Positions 8,990 through 16,205 of a stretch of DNA of 64,000 nt are shown here, piece by piece. Position 1 is the first letter of the stretch; every line of letters starts with the position of its first letter. A model generated the notes under the pieces. It saw only the letters and a list, made by a program, of their open reading frames with translations, did no database searches and had not been told where the DNA came from. This DNA comes from MA-ANB-1 sp965216445. Its GTDB lineage: Bacteria > Actinomycetota > Acidimicrobiia > Spongiisociales > ZC4RG35. Both the position numbers and the translations under genes were made by a program. Location: the NCBI GenBank assembly GCA_965216445.1, contig OZ244166.1, forward strand, positions 2,170,001-2,234,000. The letters run 5' to 3'.

Positions 8990-9445
8990 ATGGAATACCT
9001 CAGTATTGGAGAAGTCGCCGCTCGTTCGGGAGTGGCAACGTCAGCCCTCAGGTTCTACGAGACGAAGGGGTTGATTGAATCTGAGCGGACCGACGGCAAT
9101 CAGCGGCGGTACCCCCGGGCAACCTTGCGACGCGTCGCCCTGATCCGCGCTGCGCAAGAAGTCGGGCTGACACTCAGCGAGATATCCCAAGCACTCGAGA
9201 CTCTCCCCCACGACAAGACACCTACCAAGCGGGATTGGGAACGACTGAGTCATGGTTGGCGCACCAGACTCGACCAGCAGATTGCCGAACTCGAAGCGCT
9301 ACGCAACGAATTGAGTGACTGCATCGGATGCGGTTGCCTATCGCTGCAGTCGTGTGCGATCTTCAATCCTTCGGACGTCATCTCAGACCGGGGCAGCGGA
9401 CCCAGATATCTTCTCGGAGACGAGCGGATCAGACGGTCTGAGTAG
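8990..9445 (+). CDS. soxR: SoxR-type redox-sensitive MerR-family regulator
   Basis: A 151-residue MerR-family regulator. Residues 4-70 form the winged helix (SIGEVAARSGVATSALRFYETKGLI, then NQRRYPRATLRRVALI), a dimerisation helix follows, and the cluster-binding loop CIGCGCLSLQSC shows the exact SoxR spacing C-x2-C-x-C-x5-C for a [2Fe-2S] centre at about residue 105-116. SoxR is activated by redox-cycling compounds. The 3' end overlaps the convergent ctaA gene by 17 bp. No regulon can be inferred here beyond possible autoregulation. Confidence 0.95.
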   Translation: MEYLSIGEVAARSGVATSALRFYETKGLIESERTDGNQRRYPRATLRRVALIRAAQEVGLTLSEISQALETLPHDKTPTKRDWERLSHGWRTRLDQQIAELEALRNELSDCIGCGCLSLQSCAIFNPSDVISDRGSGPRYLLGDERIRRSE

Positions 9446-10322
9446 CCGCGCTTGTCATGGTCCCGAGGGACCGCGCTGAGAGGAAGACATACGCAATCCA
9501 CAGGGTATCCGCAAGCGCCAAGTGGACGAGTTGCATCCAGGTGGGAACGCCCAAGAGGACATTGAGCAAACCGGTCGCCATCATCAAACCCACGAGCCAA
9601 ACCACCCGCCGTGCGTCCTGCGTGTTGGCTCTGGTTCCAACCTTGAACCAGGCGATCACTGCCGCCGTCACCGCCAGGATCGGGTGGACGATTCTCAATC
9701 GAGTCAGAAAATGCGACCCAGCTTCGAGATCGATGCCGATTCCCTCCTTGGGAAACAGCGTGTCGGCCAAAGCTGTGATCGCGCCCGTCGCCGATATCAG
9801 GATTATGGCCACACCACCAATCAGGACCCACCGCCATCTCGACCCGTTGTCGCCTGTGATCGTGAGTCTCGATCCGCCGGACAACCAGAAGACGGTGAGT
9901 GTCAACGCAGCGAGCAGAATGAGCGTGTTGACGAGGTGAAGCGGGACAGCAATTGCCCTTGCCACGGAGTCGTCGTCGGCCACCCACTCGGCCAGGACGA
10001 TCATTGCCCCAATCAGGGCTTCTCCAACGATCGCCGCAAGAGAAATCGCCGCACCGATTCGAGCTGACTCGCCTTTGGGAACGGTGCGAATGACCCAGAC
10101 GACCAGGACAACGACCAGGATTAGCGCGATACCGCTGGTCAGTCGATGTGTGAACTCGACGCCGGTTGCTCCGGACAAGTCAGGAAACAATTCACCCTGG
10201 CATGTCGGCCACGACTCCCCACAACCTGCACCGCTACCGGTCGCCCGCACCAGCGCTCCAAGCAGGATCACACCGACGTTGAACACCAGAACGAACCAGG
10301 CGTATCGGACGATGCGGGTCAT
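9429..10322 (-). CDS. ctaA: Heme A synthase (COX15/CtaA family)
   Basis: A 297-residue protein with eight predicted membrane helices. The conserved first loop GAGCGESWPTCQGELFP holds the cysteine pair seen in CtaA, followed by the haem-ligand His in EFTHRLTSG; later His residues occur at VPLHLVNT, LRIVHPILAV and LVHLALAD. CtaA oxidises haem O to haem A for aa3-type cytochrome oxidase in the cytoplasmic membrane. Divergent from the TIMP-like secreted protein gene; starts are 6 bp apart. Confidence 0.92.
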   Translation of the reverse strand: MTRIVRYAWFVLVFNVGVILLGALVRATGSGAGCGESWPTCQGELFPDLSGATGVEFTHRLTSGIALILVVVLVVWVIRTVPKGESARIGAAISLAAIVGEALIGAMIVLAEWVADDDSVARAIAVPLHLVNTLILLAALTLTVFWLSGGSRLTITGDNGSRWRWVLIGGVAIILISATGAITALADTLFPKEGIGIDLEAGSHFLTRLRIVHPILAVTAAVIAWFKVGTRANTQDARRVVWLVGLMMATGLLNVLLGVPTWMQLVHLALADTLWIAYVFLSARSLGTMTSAATQTV

Positions 10323-10328
10323 GGCCCA

Positions 10329-10934
10329 ATGTTAGGAACGCCGGGCCCTACGCCAACTCGCTGTGCCACAATTCAATACATCAGACGATTTGCGCGTTTC
10401 GTGTTGACGGTTTTGGTCGCAGTCTCGGCTTTCTCGGTCGTCAAACCAGCTTTCGGCTGTTCATGTATGGCGGTGTCGCCTGAGGAAGCGGTCGGATACT
10501 CCGACCAGGTGTTCACCGGAACTCTTGTCCAAAGAACAGAGCACTCCCACACCCGTGATAACGGTGTCTCTCTGGTGTTCGCCGTGTCCAGGGTCTACAA
10601 AGGAAACGTCGGCGAGTTCACCGAAGTGTTCACCCATGCCCAGAGCTCAGCTTGCGGCGTGCGCGTTCCGGCCGACACCGAAGTCGTCATTCTGTCCCAG
10701 TTGTGGCAAGGCAAACTATCGGTCGGCTTGTGCCTCGACCTCAGCATCTCTGAAGTTGAGAGTGTTCTTGGGCCGAGTGGAGATCCTGACACCTCAATTG
10801 CCGCTCCGACCGCCTACCAGACATCGAATCGGAGAATCCAAAGCTATGTCTTTGCTGGGATACTCACCGGTTTGGCGGCGATTGCCATAGTGTGGGCGAT
10901 GATGCGCCTAACCGATCGGCAGAGCCGTCACTAG
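10329..10934 (+). CDS. Secreted TIMP/NTR-like protein with C-terminal membrane anchor
   Basis: A 201-residue protein. Residues about 19-40 form a signal peptide (FARFVLTVLVAVSAFSVV) ending at AFGCSC. The mature protein would begin CSCMAVSPEEAVGYSDQVFTG, the N-terminal CxC arrangement known from tissue inhibitors of metalloproteinase and other NTR-fold proteins; later Cys at QSSACGVRV and VGLCLDL could form disulfides. A single C-terminal helix (VFAGILTGLAAIAIVWAMM) and basic tail anchor it. The Cys could instead be a lipobox. The ATG at 10329 is the first in frame after the ctaA start; function is unknown. Confidence 0.6.
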   Translation: MLGTPGPTPTRCATIQYIRRFARFVLTVLVAVSAFSVVKPAFGCSCMAVSPEEAVGYSDQVFTGTLVQRTEHSHTRDNGVSLVFAVSRVYKGNVGEFTEVFTHAQSSACGVRVPADTEVVILSQLWQGKLSVGLCLDLSISEVESVLGPSGDPDTSIAAPTAYQTSNRRIQSYVFAGILTGLAAIAIVWAMMRLTDRQSRH

Positions 10935-10943
10935 CCTGCCGAC

Positions 10944-11903
10944 ATGGAAATCTTCGAAGACGTTGTCGCCGCCATCGGCAACACCCCACTGATCCGTCTC
11001 TCCCGAATCCACCCACCCGGCAACCTCGTGGCCAAGGTCGAGTACATGAATCCGGGAGGTTCAATCAAGGAGCGGATCGCGGTCACGATGATCGATGCCG
11101 CCGAACGCGATGGCCTCCTGAAGCCCGGGGGGACAATCGTTGAGCCGACTTCGGGAAACACCGGAGTTGGGCTCGCCCTGGTTGGTGTCACCAGGGGCTA
11201 TCGGGTGATCTGCACAGTCCCTGACAAGGTCTCCAAAGAAAAACAGGATCTCCTCAAAGCCTACGGAGTAGAGGTGATCGAAACACCAACCGAATACGGA
11301 CCCGACCACCCTGACTCGTATTACGGGGTCGCGAATCGGCTGACCGAGGAGATCGACGGGGCGTTCCAACCCGATCAGTACAAGAATCAGGCAAACCCGC
11401 AAGCACACTACGAAACCACCGGCCCGGAAATCTGGAGACAGACCGACGGTGATGTGGATGTGCTCGTTGCCGGCGTGGGGACCGGAGGCACGATCACCGG
11501 AGCGGGTCGGTTCTTGAAGGAGTTGAAGCCCGGAGTCGAGCTGGTCGGGGCCGACCCCGAAGGGTCCATTTACACCAAAGGCGCCACCGGCGACCTGCAC
11601 CAGTACTTCGTGGAAGGAGTCGGCGAAGACTTCTATCCGGAGACCGTGGACCTGGAGCTCATCGACCGTTTCATCGAAGTCACGGACGCCCAATCGTTCG
11701 CTATGACGCGCCGGCTCGCCCGAGAGGAAGCATTGCTCGTCGGAGGCTCCTGTGGCATGGCTGCATACGCTGCACTAAGAGTTGCAGAACAGGACACAGA
11801 CCGACTTGTGGTCGTGATCCTTCCCGACTCGGGCAGGGGGTATCTCTCCAAAGTGTTCAACGATGAATGGATGGCCGCCCACGGGTTCGGCGCCAAAAGT
11901 TGA
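10944..11903 (+). CDS. Cysteine synthase / cystathionine beta-synthase family PLP enzyme
   Basis: A 319-residue fold-type II PLP enzyme. The Schiff-base lysine lies in NPGGSIKERIA, the substrate loop is EPTSGNTGVGLA, and the phosphate-binding loop is GVGTGGTITGAGRFLKE. The segment VEGVGEDFYPETVD resembles the version seen in cystathionine beta-synthases and O-phosphoserine-using relatives more than classical CysK, and no C-terminal CBS pair is present. It makes cysteine or cystathionine from an activated serine. A strong hairpin terminator follows 28 bp after the stop. Confidence 0.88.
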   Translation: MEIFEDVVAAIGNTPLIRLSRIHPPGNLVAKVEYMNPGGSIKERIAVTMIDAAERDGLLKPGGTIVEPTSGNTGVGLALVGVTRGYRVICTVPDKVSKEKQDLLKAYGVEVIETPTEYGPDHPDSYYGVANRLTEEIDGAFQPDQYKNQANPQAHYETTGPEIWRQTDGDVDVLVAGVGTGGTITGAGRFLKELKPGVELVGADPEGSIYTKGATGDLHQYFVEGVGEDFYPETVDLELIDRFIEVTDAQSFAMTRRLAREEALLVGGSCGMAAYAALRVAEQDTDRLVVVILPDSGRGYLSKVFNDEWMAAHGFGAKS

Positions 11904-11931
11904 ACCAGCCGAAACGGTTCTCATACGAGAG

Positions 11932-11958
11932 AAGGCCCCCGACGTTGTCGGGGGCCTT
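11932..11958. terminator. Bidirectional-type hairpin terminator after the beta-synthase gene
   Basis: Perfect 12-bp stem AAGGCCCCCGAC / GTCGGGGGCCTT with a GTT loop. It would stop transcription of the upstream plus-strand gene and could also end a minus-strand transcript coming through 12160-11960. Confidence 0.85.
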
Positions 11959-11959
11959 C

Positions 11960-12229
11960 AACTAATTCAGCACTAGCTCACTTCAACCCATCGGGTTGCC
12001 ACGGGCGGACAAGATCCATGGGAGCGAATACCGGGTGGTCCGAGTTTGGAGTCGCCACCTGCCGTTAGGCGAGCAGCGCACATGCAGTCAGCGCTACTCA
12101 GCGCTCGACCACCTCCAGAGTCCTAAAACATTCATACAAGTTCGGACCACCTCCTTTCTCTGGTATGACCAGTTTGGCACAAAAGGCTGGCTCGGTGTGG
12201 AGAATTTGTAAGACCCGGATTGGGGTGAA
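11960..12229 (-). other. Non-coding stretch with inverted repeats and a 16S-tail complement; possible small RNA
   Basis: The 326-bp gap between 11904 and 12229 has no convincing gene. Reading the minus strand, AGAAAGGAGGTGGTCCGA (12159 to 12142) is complementary to essentially the whole 3' tail of 16S rRNA, with one G-U pair. Ten bases of it (12142-12151) can pair with a perfect partner at 12034-12043. A 13-codon ORF (12135 to 12094) lies 14 bases after the SD core, rather far for normal initiation. The hairpin at 11932-11958 could end such a transcript. I can support structure but not a known RNA family. Confidence 0.35.
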
Positions 12230-12886
12230 TCAGATCTGAAGAGTGTTGAGGAGTCCGTCCCACCAACTCGTGAATGCTTCCCATCCGTTGCCGAGAGCCC
12301 AGACAAATAGAACGATGAGGGCGACCACGAGAACGAGAGTTCCCAGATGACGGACCCGGTACATCTGCCGTTGGGATTCGTCCTCCATGTAGCTCGGCTC
12401 CGGCACAGGCGGTGCGGGCATCGTGTAGACGAACCCGGTTGAGGTCGGCTCAGCGACAGTTGCGGTGGCGGTCGCCACGGGAGCAGGGCTCAACGGCGTC
12501 GCCGCCACGCCAACAGTCACGGGCTTCGGCTCGTGCAGCGGAGCGATCGGCTCGGGCATTGGTTGCCTCATCGAGTCCTCTGGCTGGTCATCTAACTCTT
12601 CTGACGACTCCTCAGGGGCCAGAGTTCCCAGAACCTGCTCAACGGTTGCCGTGTCTTCGACCACCGGGGCGGTTACCCCGGCTTTTTCGAAAAGGACATC
12701 TTCTTCAATGCCCAGCACTGCGGATAACGCCTGCAAGACACTGGGATCCGTTGGAGTACTGGCTTCCTTCTCCCAGCTCCGAACCGCTGCGCCCGACCGG
12801 CCCACGAGCTCGCCAAGTCGGGTCTGGGAGAGACCCAATTTGGTCCGGCGGTAACGAATACTTCGTCCGAAGGTCATCTCAGGCAT
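12230..12886 (-). CDS. XRE-type DNA-binding protein with C-terminal membrane helix
   Basis: A 218-residue protein. Residues about 4-60 are a helix-turn-helix of the XRE/Cro type (SIRYRRTKLGLSQTRLGELVGRSGAAVRSWEKE). A disordered acidic and Pro/Thr-rich linker follows, then one membrane helix near the C-terminus (LGTLVLVVALIVLFVWAL). The layout recalls RodZ but without a recognisable RodZ periplasmic domain; the C-terminus ends 20 residues after the membrane. In-frame ATGs at 12913, 12886 and 12877 are all possible; 12886 or 12877 leaves the HTH at the N-terminus. Divergent from the tRNA-Sec gene. Confidence 0.65.
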   Translation of the reverse strand: MPEMTFGRSIRYRRTKLGLSQTRLGELVGRSGAAVRSWEKEASTPTDPSVLQALSAVLGIEEDVLFEKAGVTAPVVEDTATVEQVLGTLAPEESSEELDDQPEDSMRQPMPEPIAPLHEPKPVTVGVAATPLSPAPVATATATVAEPTSTGFVYTMPAPPVPEPSYMEDESQRQMYRVRHLGTLVLVVALIVLFVWALGNGWEAFTSWWDGLLNTLQI

Positions 12887-12953
12887 TACCCAAGATGGTA
12901 ACGAAACACACATCTATGCCTGAACTACCGCACCAGAGGGCTTCTGGCTCGAA

Positions 12954-12981
12954 TTGCTTGCCGACCGATCAAATCTACTCT
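12954..12981 (+). promoter_or_regulatory. Promoter of the left tRNA-Sec copy
   Basis: TTGCTT (12954-12959) and TACTCT (12976-12981) are separated by 16 bases and end 16 bases before the tRNA 5' end. This is a good sigma-70-type match and suggests that the left copy retains the native promoter. Confidence 0.5.
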
Positions 12982-12997
12982 GCGCCCTACCCCCAAG

Positions 12998-13093
12998 GGA
13001 GGCGTCCGGACGCCTGGTGGGTCCCCCGGTCTTCAAAACCGGTGAGAGGCAGATTCTGTCTCTGGCGGGTTCGATTCCCGTCCGCCTCCGCCA
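12998..13093 (+). tRNA. selC: tRNA-Sec (anticodon TCA), left copy
   Basis: Long-variable-arm tRNA with acceptor strands GGAGGCG and CGCCTCC, an anticodon loop CTTCAAA with TCA at 13033-13035, a long variable arm (GAGAGGCAG...TCTCT) and a T-arm with GGTTCGATTCC. The CCA end is encoded (13091-13093). The total of 96 bases and the UCA anticodon are diagnostic of selenocysteine tRNA. This copy has the better promoter and forms the left boundary (attL side) of the island. It differs from the right copy only at position 9 (C instead of A). Confidence 0.93.
13007..13093 (+). repeat. Direct repeat, left attachment site (attL) inside tRNA-Sec
   Basis: An 87-bp stretch from position 10 of the tRNA through the CCA end is identical to 23861-23947. 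Identity stops right after CCA. This is the expected trace of site-specific integration at a tRNA 3' end, although here the shared core covers nearly the entire tRNA. Confidence 0.9.
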
Positions 13094-13264
13094 GACCTCC
13101 AGCGGCTGACGTTTTTGGACTTCTCCGCTTGTCCCTCCAATTCTACAGCTCAAGCGAGCCGGACTAAGCCGTTGCAGGTCGGTTGCTACTGAGCGCTGGA
13201 ATCCACAACTTGGTGGTCGCTGGAGAGTACGTCGAGAGGCAGGAGCGGCGGGTCTGCGGCGGGC

Positions 13265-13549
13265 TCAGCGACTATCGGGTTTCGTCACGCTTTCTGCGAG
13301 TAGTCGGTCGGCGGTTTCGTCGTCGAGGTGGAACAGGTCGATGATCCGGAGAGCGACTCCGACTGTTGGTGCCCTCTCACCTCGACATAGACGCCACCAG
13401 TAAGGATGGGAGACACCGAGCGCTGCTGATACTCGACGGTAGGAGGCACCGGTTCGTTCGTGTGCGTCAGCCAGGACAGAAGCCGTCGAGGCCGAGAGTG
13501 TTCGGCGGTCCCGGTAGCCGTTGTTGCCCGCGGGGTAGCTGTTGCCCAT
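13265..13549 (-). CDS. Small helix-turn-helix regulator of the island
   Basis: A 94-residue protein with a central Cro/XRE-like helix-turn-helix (SYRRVSAALGVSHPYWWRLCRGERAPTVGVALRIIDLF). It is transcribed away from the excisionase-helicase genes, the position normally held by the repressor that keeps an integrated element silent. No good purine-rich ribosome site is seen before the ATG, so leaderless translation or a different start is possible. Overlapping frames on both strands code for nothing recognisable. Confidence 0.55.
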   Translation of the reverse strand: MGNSYPAGNNGYRDRRTLSASTASVLADAHERTGASYRRVSAALGVSHPYWWRLCRGERAPTVGVALRIIDLFHLDDETADRLLAESVTKPDSR

Positions 13550-13761
13550 GGAGGGAAGGTAAGGCCCCGGCGAGCGACAGGCCTGACTATCGGTTCCTGG
13601 TCATATCTGATGCTCACGCATTGCCACGAATTCTCATTACTGGTGCCGTAGAATTGGGGCTTCACGTCAGCAGAAGCTGGCTACTGAGAGCTTGGTCCAA
13701 GACGTGGGACCACCGAGCACCCGTTAGCCCTGATCCCCATCCTGGGGGAAGGGAGCACGAG

Positions 13762-13962
13762 GTGCTCTTTAACGTTAAGGAACCACTACTTCGCATCGAC
13801 CAGGTCGCCGAGTTGATCGGTGTCACGCCTGGAACATTGCTCAACTGGCGTAGCCAGGGTCGAGGTCCGACCGGCTACAAGCTGGGTGTCAACGGGGCCG
13901 TCCGGTATCGCCGTGAGGACGTTGATAACTGGCTCAACGAGTGTCGGGAGGTCGGAGCATGA
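13762..13962 (+). CDS. AlpA/excisionase-type helix-turn-helix protein
   Basis: A 66-residue protein, GTG start with GGGGAAGGGAG about eight bases upstream. The sequence LLRIDQVAELIGVTPGTLLNWRSQG then RYRREDVDNWLNE is the winged MerR-like fold of excisionases and AlpA activators, nearly filling the protein. Longer in-frame upstream sequence is non-homologous, so the short form is preferred. The stop overlaps the helicase start (ATGA), giving translational coupling. Together with the integrase it should control excision. Confidence 0.75.
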   Translation: MLFNVKEPLLRIDQVAELIGVTPGTLLNWRSQGRGPTGYKLGVNGAVRYRREDVDNWLNECREVGA

Positions 13963-15425
13963 CCACCGAACGAACAAGCCCCCCGCCGTCGGCTAACGGC
14001 GAGGGACCAGGGAACACTCCAAGTTCTGGTCCCGATTCTACAGGCCAATCGCTCAGTCGCCTTGTGAATGACCCATCGAATCCGATGGCCAATGCTCGTC
14101 TCTTTCACAGTGTCGAGTACGTCGACACCGACCTGACCTGGTTGGTATTCCACAACGGTCAGTTCCGCATTTGGGACGGCTCGTCGTGGCCGGTTCTCGA
14201 TGAGGAAGTGTTGCGGGCTGAGGTCCGCCGCTTCTTCGAACATGCTCACTTCATGGCTCGCAGTCGTGACGGTGAGATGGAGAGGAAGTGGTTCAAGCCG
14301 AACAAGGCCAAGGTCGCCGAGATCGTCGACGCACTCAGAGCGGTGACAATCGAACCGGATCGGAGCCTGCCTTCCTGGCTCCAACCGGGGATAGCAATAC
14401 CGCCTATGGAGGTCCTCCCGATGGCGAACGGTCTGCTGTGGGTGCCTCACCCTGTCCTCTTGTCTCCGACTGCGGGCTTCTTCAACTCGTGGGCACTTCC
14501 CTACGACTATGTAGAGAACCCACCGGAGCCGGAACGTTGGCTTCGGTTCCTCGACGAACTGTTCGCCGATGACGATGAGGCAGTCCAACTCCTCCAGGAG
14601 ATGGTCGGCTATCTGATCTCGGGGGACACTTCGCTACAGAAGATCCTTCTGATCCTCGGGCCTATGCGGTCAGGAAAGGGAACGATCGGTCGGGTGATCC
14701 GAGCGCTGCTCGGTGACATCAACGTGGCCGGTCCGACCCTGTCCAGCCTGTGTACCAACTTCGGACTGATGCCTCTGGTGGACAAGCCAGTGGGTCTCAT
14801 CTCCGATGCACGGTTGGGCAAGGGCAAAGAGACGGCTGTTGCTGTCGAGCGGTTGTTGAGTATTAGCGGTGAGGACCCTCTCACTATCGACATCAAATAC
14901 AAGACGCCGTACACGACGAAGCTGCCGACCCGGCTTGTCATCATGACCAACGAACCTCCGAGCCTCGCCGACTCATCGGGCGCGCTGGCATCGAGATTCC
15001 TCACCCTTCAGCTCACTGAGTCGTTCCTGGGTCGTGAAGACCCTGGACTGCTCAACAAGCTGCTGGAGGAACTGCCAGGGATTCTGGTCTGGGCGCTGGA
15101 AGGTAGGCGACGCTTGTTCGACCGTGGCTACTTCATCCAGCCCGAATCGGGCAAGTCGATCATCGACGATCTCGTCGAACTGTCCGCTCCAATCACAGCG
15201 TTCGTCGAAGAACGTTGTCTTCTTGGGGCGACCGAGAGGGTCGTGTTCGCCGACCTCTACGCCGAGTGGGTCGATTTCTGCGACGAAAGCAACCTTGATC
15301 CGGGATCGAACTCAAAGTTCGGAGCTGACCTCAGGTCGGCCTACCCGCAGATCAAGGTGGTGAGAGGCCGTAGCCAGCCTGGCGTACCTCGGAAGCGTGA
15401 GTACATCGGGATAGGACTCATATGA
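13959..15425 (+). CDS. D5/P4-family phage or plasmid helicase (primase C-terminal type)
   Basis: A 488-residue protein. The N-terminal 70 residues are disordered and Pro/Ser-rich. A D5_N-like region follows (about 75-210), then an SF3-type ATPase with Walker A GPMRSGKGTIGRV at about residue 240, a conserved TRLVIMTNEPPSLADSSGALASRF sensor region and a C-terminal winged helix (about 400-480). No archaeo-eukaryotic primase active site is seen, so it is probably the replicative helicase half only. Such genes are the replication module of phage satellites and integrative plasmids. It starts in an ATGA overlap with the excisionase gene. Confidence 0.82.
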   Translation: MTTERTSPPPSANGEGPGNTPSSGPDSTGQSLSRLVNDPSNPMANARLFHSVEYVDTDLTWLVFHNGQFRIWDGSSWPVLDEEVLRAEVRRFFEHAHFMARSRDGEMERKWFKPNKAKVAEIVDALRAVTIEPDRSLPSWLQPGIAIPPMEVLPMANGLLWVPHPVLLSPTAGFFNSWALPYDYVENPPEPERWLRFLDELFADDDEAVQLLQEMVGYLISGDTSLQKILLILGPMRSGKGTIGRVIRALLGDINVAGPTLSSLCTNFGLMPLVDKPVGLISDARLGKGKETAVAVERLLSISGEDPLTIDIKYKTPYTTKLPTRLVIMTNEPPSLADSSGALASRFLTLQLTESFLGREDPGLLNKLLEELPGILVWALEGRRRLFDRGYFIQPESGKSIIDDLVELSAPITAFVEERCLLGATERVVFADLYAEWVDFCDESNLDPGSNSKFGADLRSAYPQIKVVRGRSQPGVPRKREYIGIGLI

Positions 15426-15438
15426 GCTGACTCGACAC

Positions 15439-15551
15439 GTCCGGGATGTCCGCCACCAACACCACAACCACTCCCACAGAGAGCTGTGAGCAGTGTCCGA
15501 ACTCGTCAGCTACATCATCGAATCGACGCGGACACGGCGGACATCCCGGAC
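15439..15551. repeat. 16-bp perfect inverted repeat behind the helicase gene
   Basis: GTCCGGGATGTCCGCC (15439-15454) and its exact reverse complement (15536-15551) are 81 bases apart. The second arm ends 14 bases before the first dif-like core. It could be a replication origin element bound by the helicase, a protein-binding site, or one arm pair of a long hairpin. Confidence 0.6.
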
Positions 15552-15565
15552 ATTGGCAGCGAGCA

Positions 15566-15581
15566 CATAATGCCGGTTATG
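15566..15581. repeat. dif-like site S1
   Basis: Core CATAATGCCGGTTATG: arms CATAA and TTATG around a 6-bp centre TGCCGG. First site of the array, 140 bp after the helicase stop and 91 bp before the lipoprotein start. Confidence 0.75.
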
Positions 15582-15672
15582 GGCGGGTGGTTCGGCCCGC
15601 TTTCCCGTTGGCGACCGCGCGTTATCGAGCGGCCAAAGAATGAAGGCCAACTAGGTTGAGAGACAGCAGACA

Positions 15673-16143
15673 GTGAAGCCCCGAAAGCGCCTACCGATAC
15701 TTGGCCTAGTCCTCGTGACCGTTGTTGCTGTCGCTGGGTGCTCAGGACAAACCGATGGGTCATCCGAGACTTGTGATCCCGAGCTTCTGGATTCGTCTGG
15801 TGATGTGCAGGCCACCAGTCAGGAAATCGAGGTCTGGGCTCTCTTCTTCGCCACGTACGAGGGGCTTGCCCCTGGTGAGCCAGTCTTCGTCCCTCAGGGG
15901 GAGGAAATCAAGATCGTATGGCGTGCCACCGGCGAGGGCCCTGTCTCGTTCCAAGCTCTGGGACCGGACGAGTCCTCGGTCACGCCGATTTGGGGGCCGG
16001 ACGGGCCGAGGTCCTCCAATTGGGATACGCACCCCGGGGAGGAATGGGGGACTGGTTGGGTGTTTCCCGAGGCCGGTTGCTGGTCGATGGAACTACGTCG
16101 TGGCGACTCTGTTGCCTACTTGGACGTTGACGTTCGGGCCTGA
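15673..16143 (+). CDS. Small lipoprotein, cassette cargo
   Basis: A 156-residue protein with GTG start, signal peptide ILGLVLVTVVAVAGC and lipobox VAGC at about residue 22. The mature part is acidic, beta-rich and ends DSVAYLDVDVRA; two further Cys (ETCDPE, EAGCWSM) may bond. No family recognised. It lies between sites S1 and S2a; the stop is 12 bp from S2a. A TAGGTT -10-like motif sits at 15652-15657. Confidence 0.7.
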   Translation: MKPRKRLPILGLVLVTVVAVAGCSGQTDGSSETCDPELLDSSGDVQATSQEIEVWALFFATYEGLAPGEPVFVPQGEEIKIVWRATGEGPVSFQALGPDESSVTPIWGPDGPRSSNWDTHPGEEWGTGWVFPEAGCWSMELRRGDSVAYLDVDVRA

Positions 16144-16155
16144 ACTCGATCCACC

Positions 16156-16171
16156 CATATCGGCACTTATG
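16156..16171. repeat. dif-like site S2a
   Basis: Core CATATCGGCACTTATG, centre CGGCAC, left arm with one change from CATAA. Starts 12 bp after the lipoprotein stop. Confidence 0.72.
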
Positions 16172-16189
16172 TGCGAATGGAGATCAACG

Positions 16190-16205
16190 CATATTGCCGG
16201 TTATG
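16190..16205. repeat. dif-like site S2b
   Basis: Core CATATTGCCGGTTATG, centre TGCCGG, opposite in orientation to S2a and separated from it by 18 bp. Its TTATG arm supplies the TAA stop of the SnoaL-like gene on the minus strand. Confidence 0.72.

Noticed and set aside
12120..12160. 16S rRNA 3' end fragment on the plus strand
   Set aside because: Only the CACCTCCTTTCT-like tail matches; the preceding GGTGCGGCTGGAT of real 16S is absent. It reads better as an extended SD-like element on the minus strand.
12998..13093. Selenoprotein gene near tRNA-Sec
   Set aside because: No ORF in the window is convincingly interrupted by an in-frame TGA with a downstream SECIS-like hairpin; the split gene at 17836-18392 is a frameshift, not a TGA readthrough.
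13285..13665. 126-residue minus-strand ORF over the XRE gene
   Set aside because: It is a shadow frame of the helix-turn-helix gene with biased, repetitive composition and no recognisable fold.
13366..13761. 132-codon N-terminal extension of the excisionase
   Set aside because: Composition is Arg/Pro-rich shadow sequence over the divergent regulator; the short GTG start has a ribosome site and gives a normal-sized excisionase.
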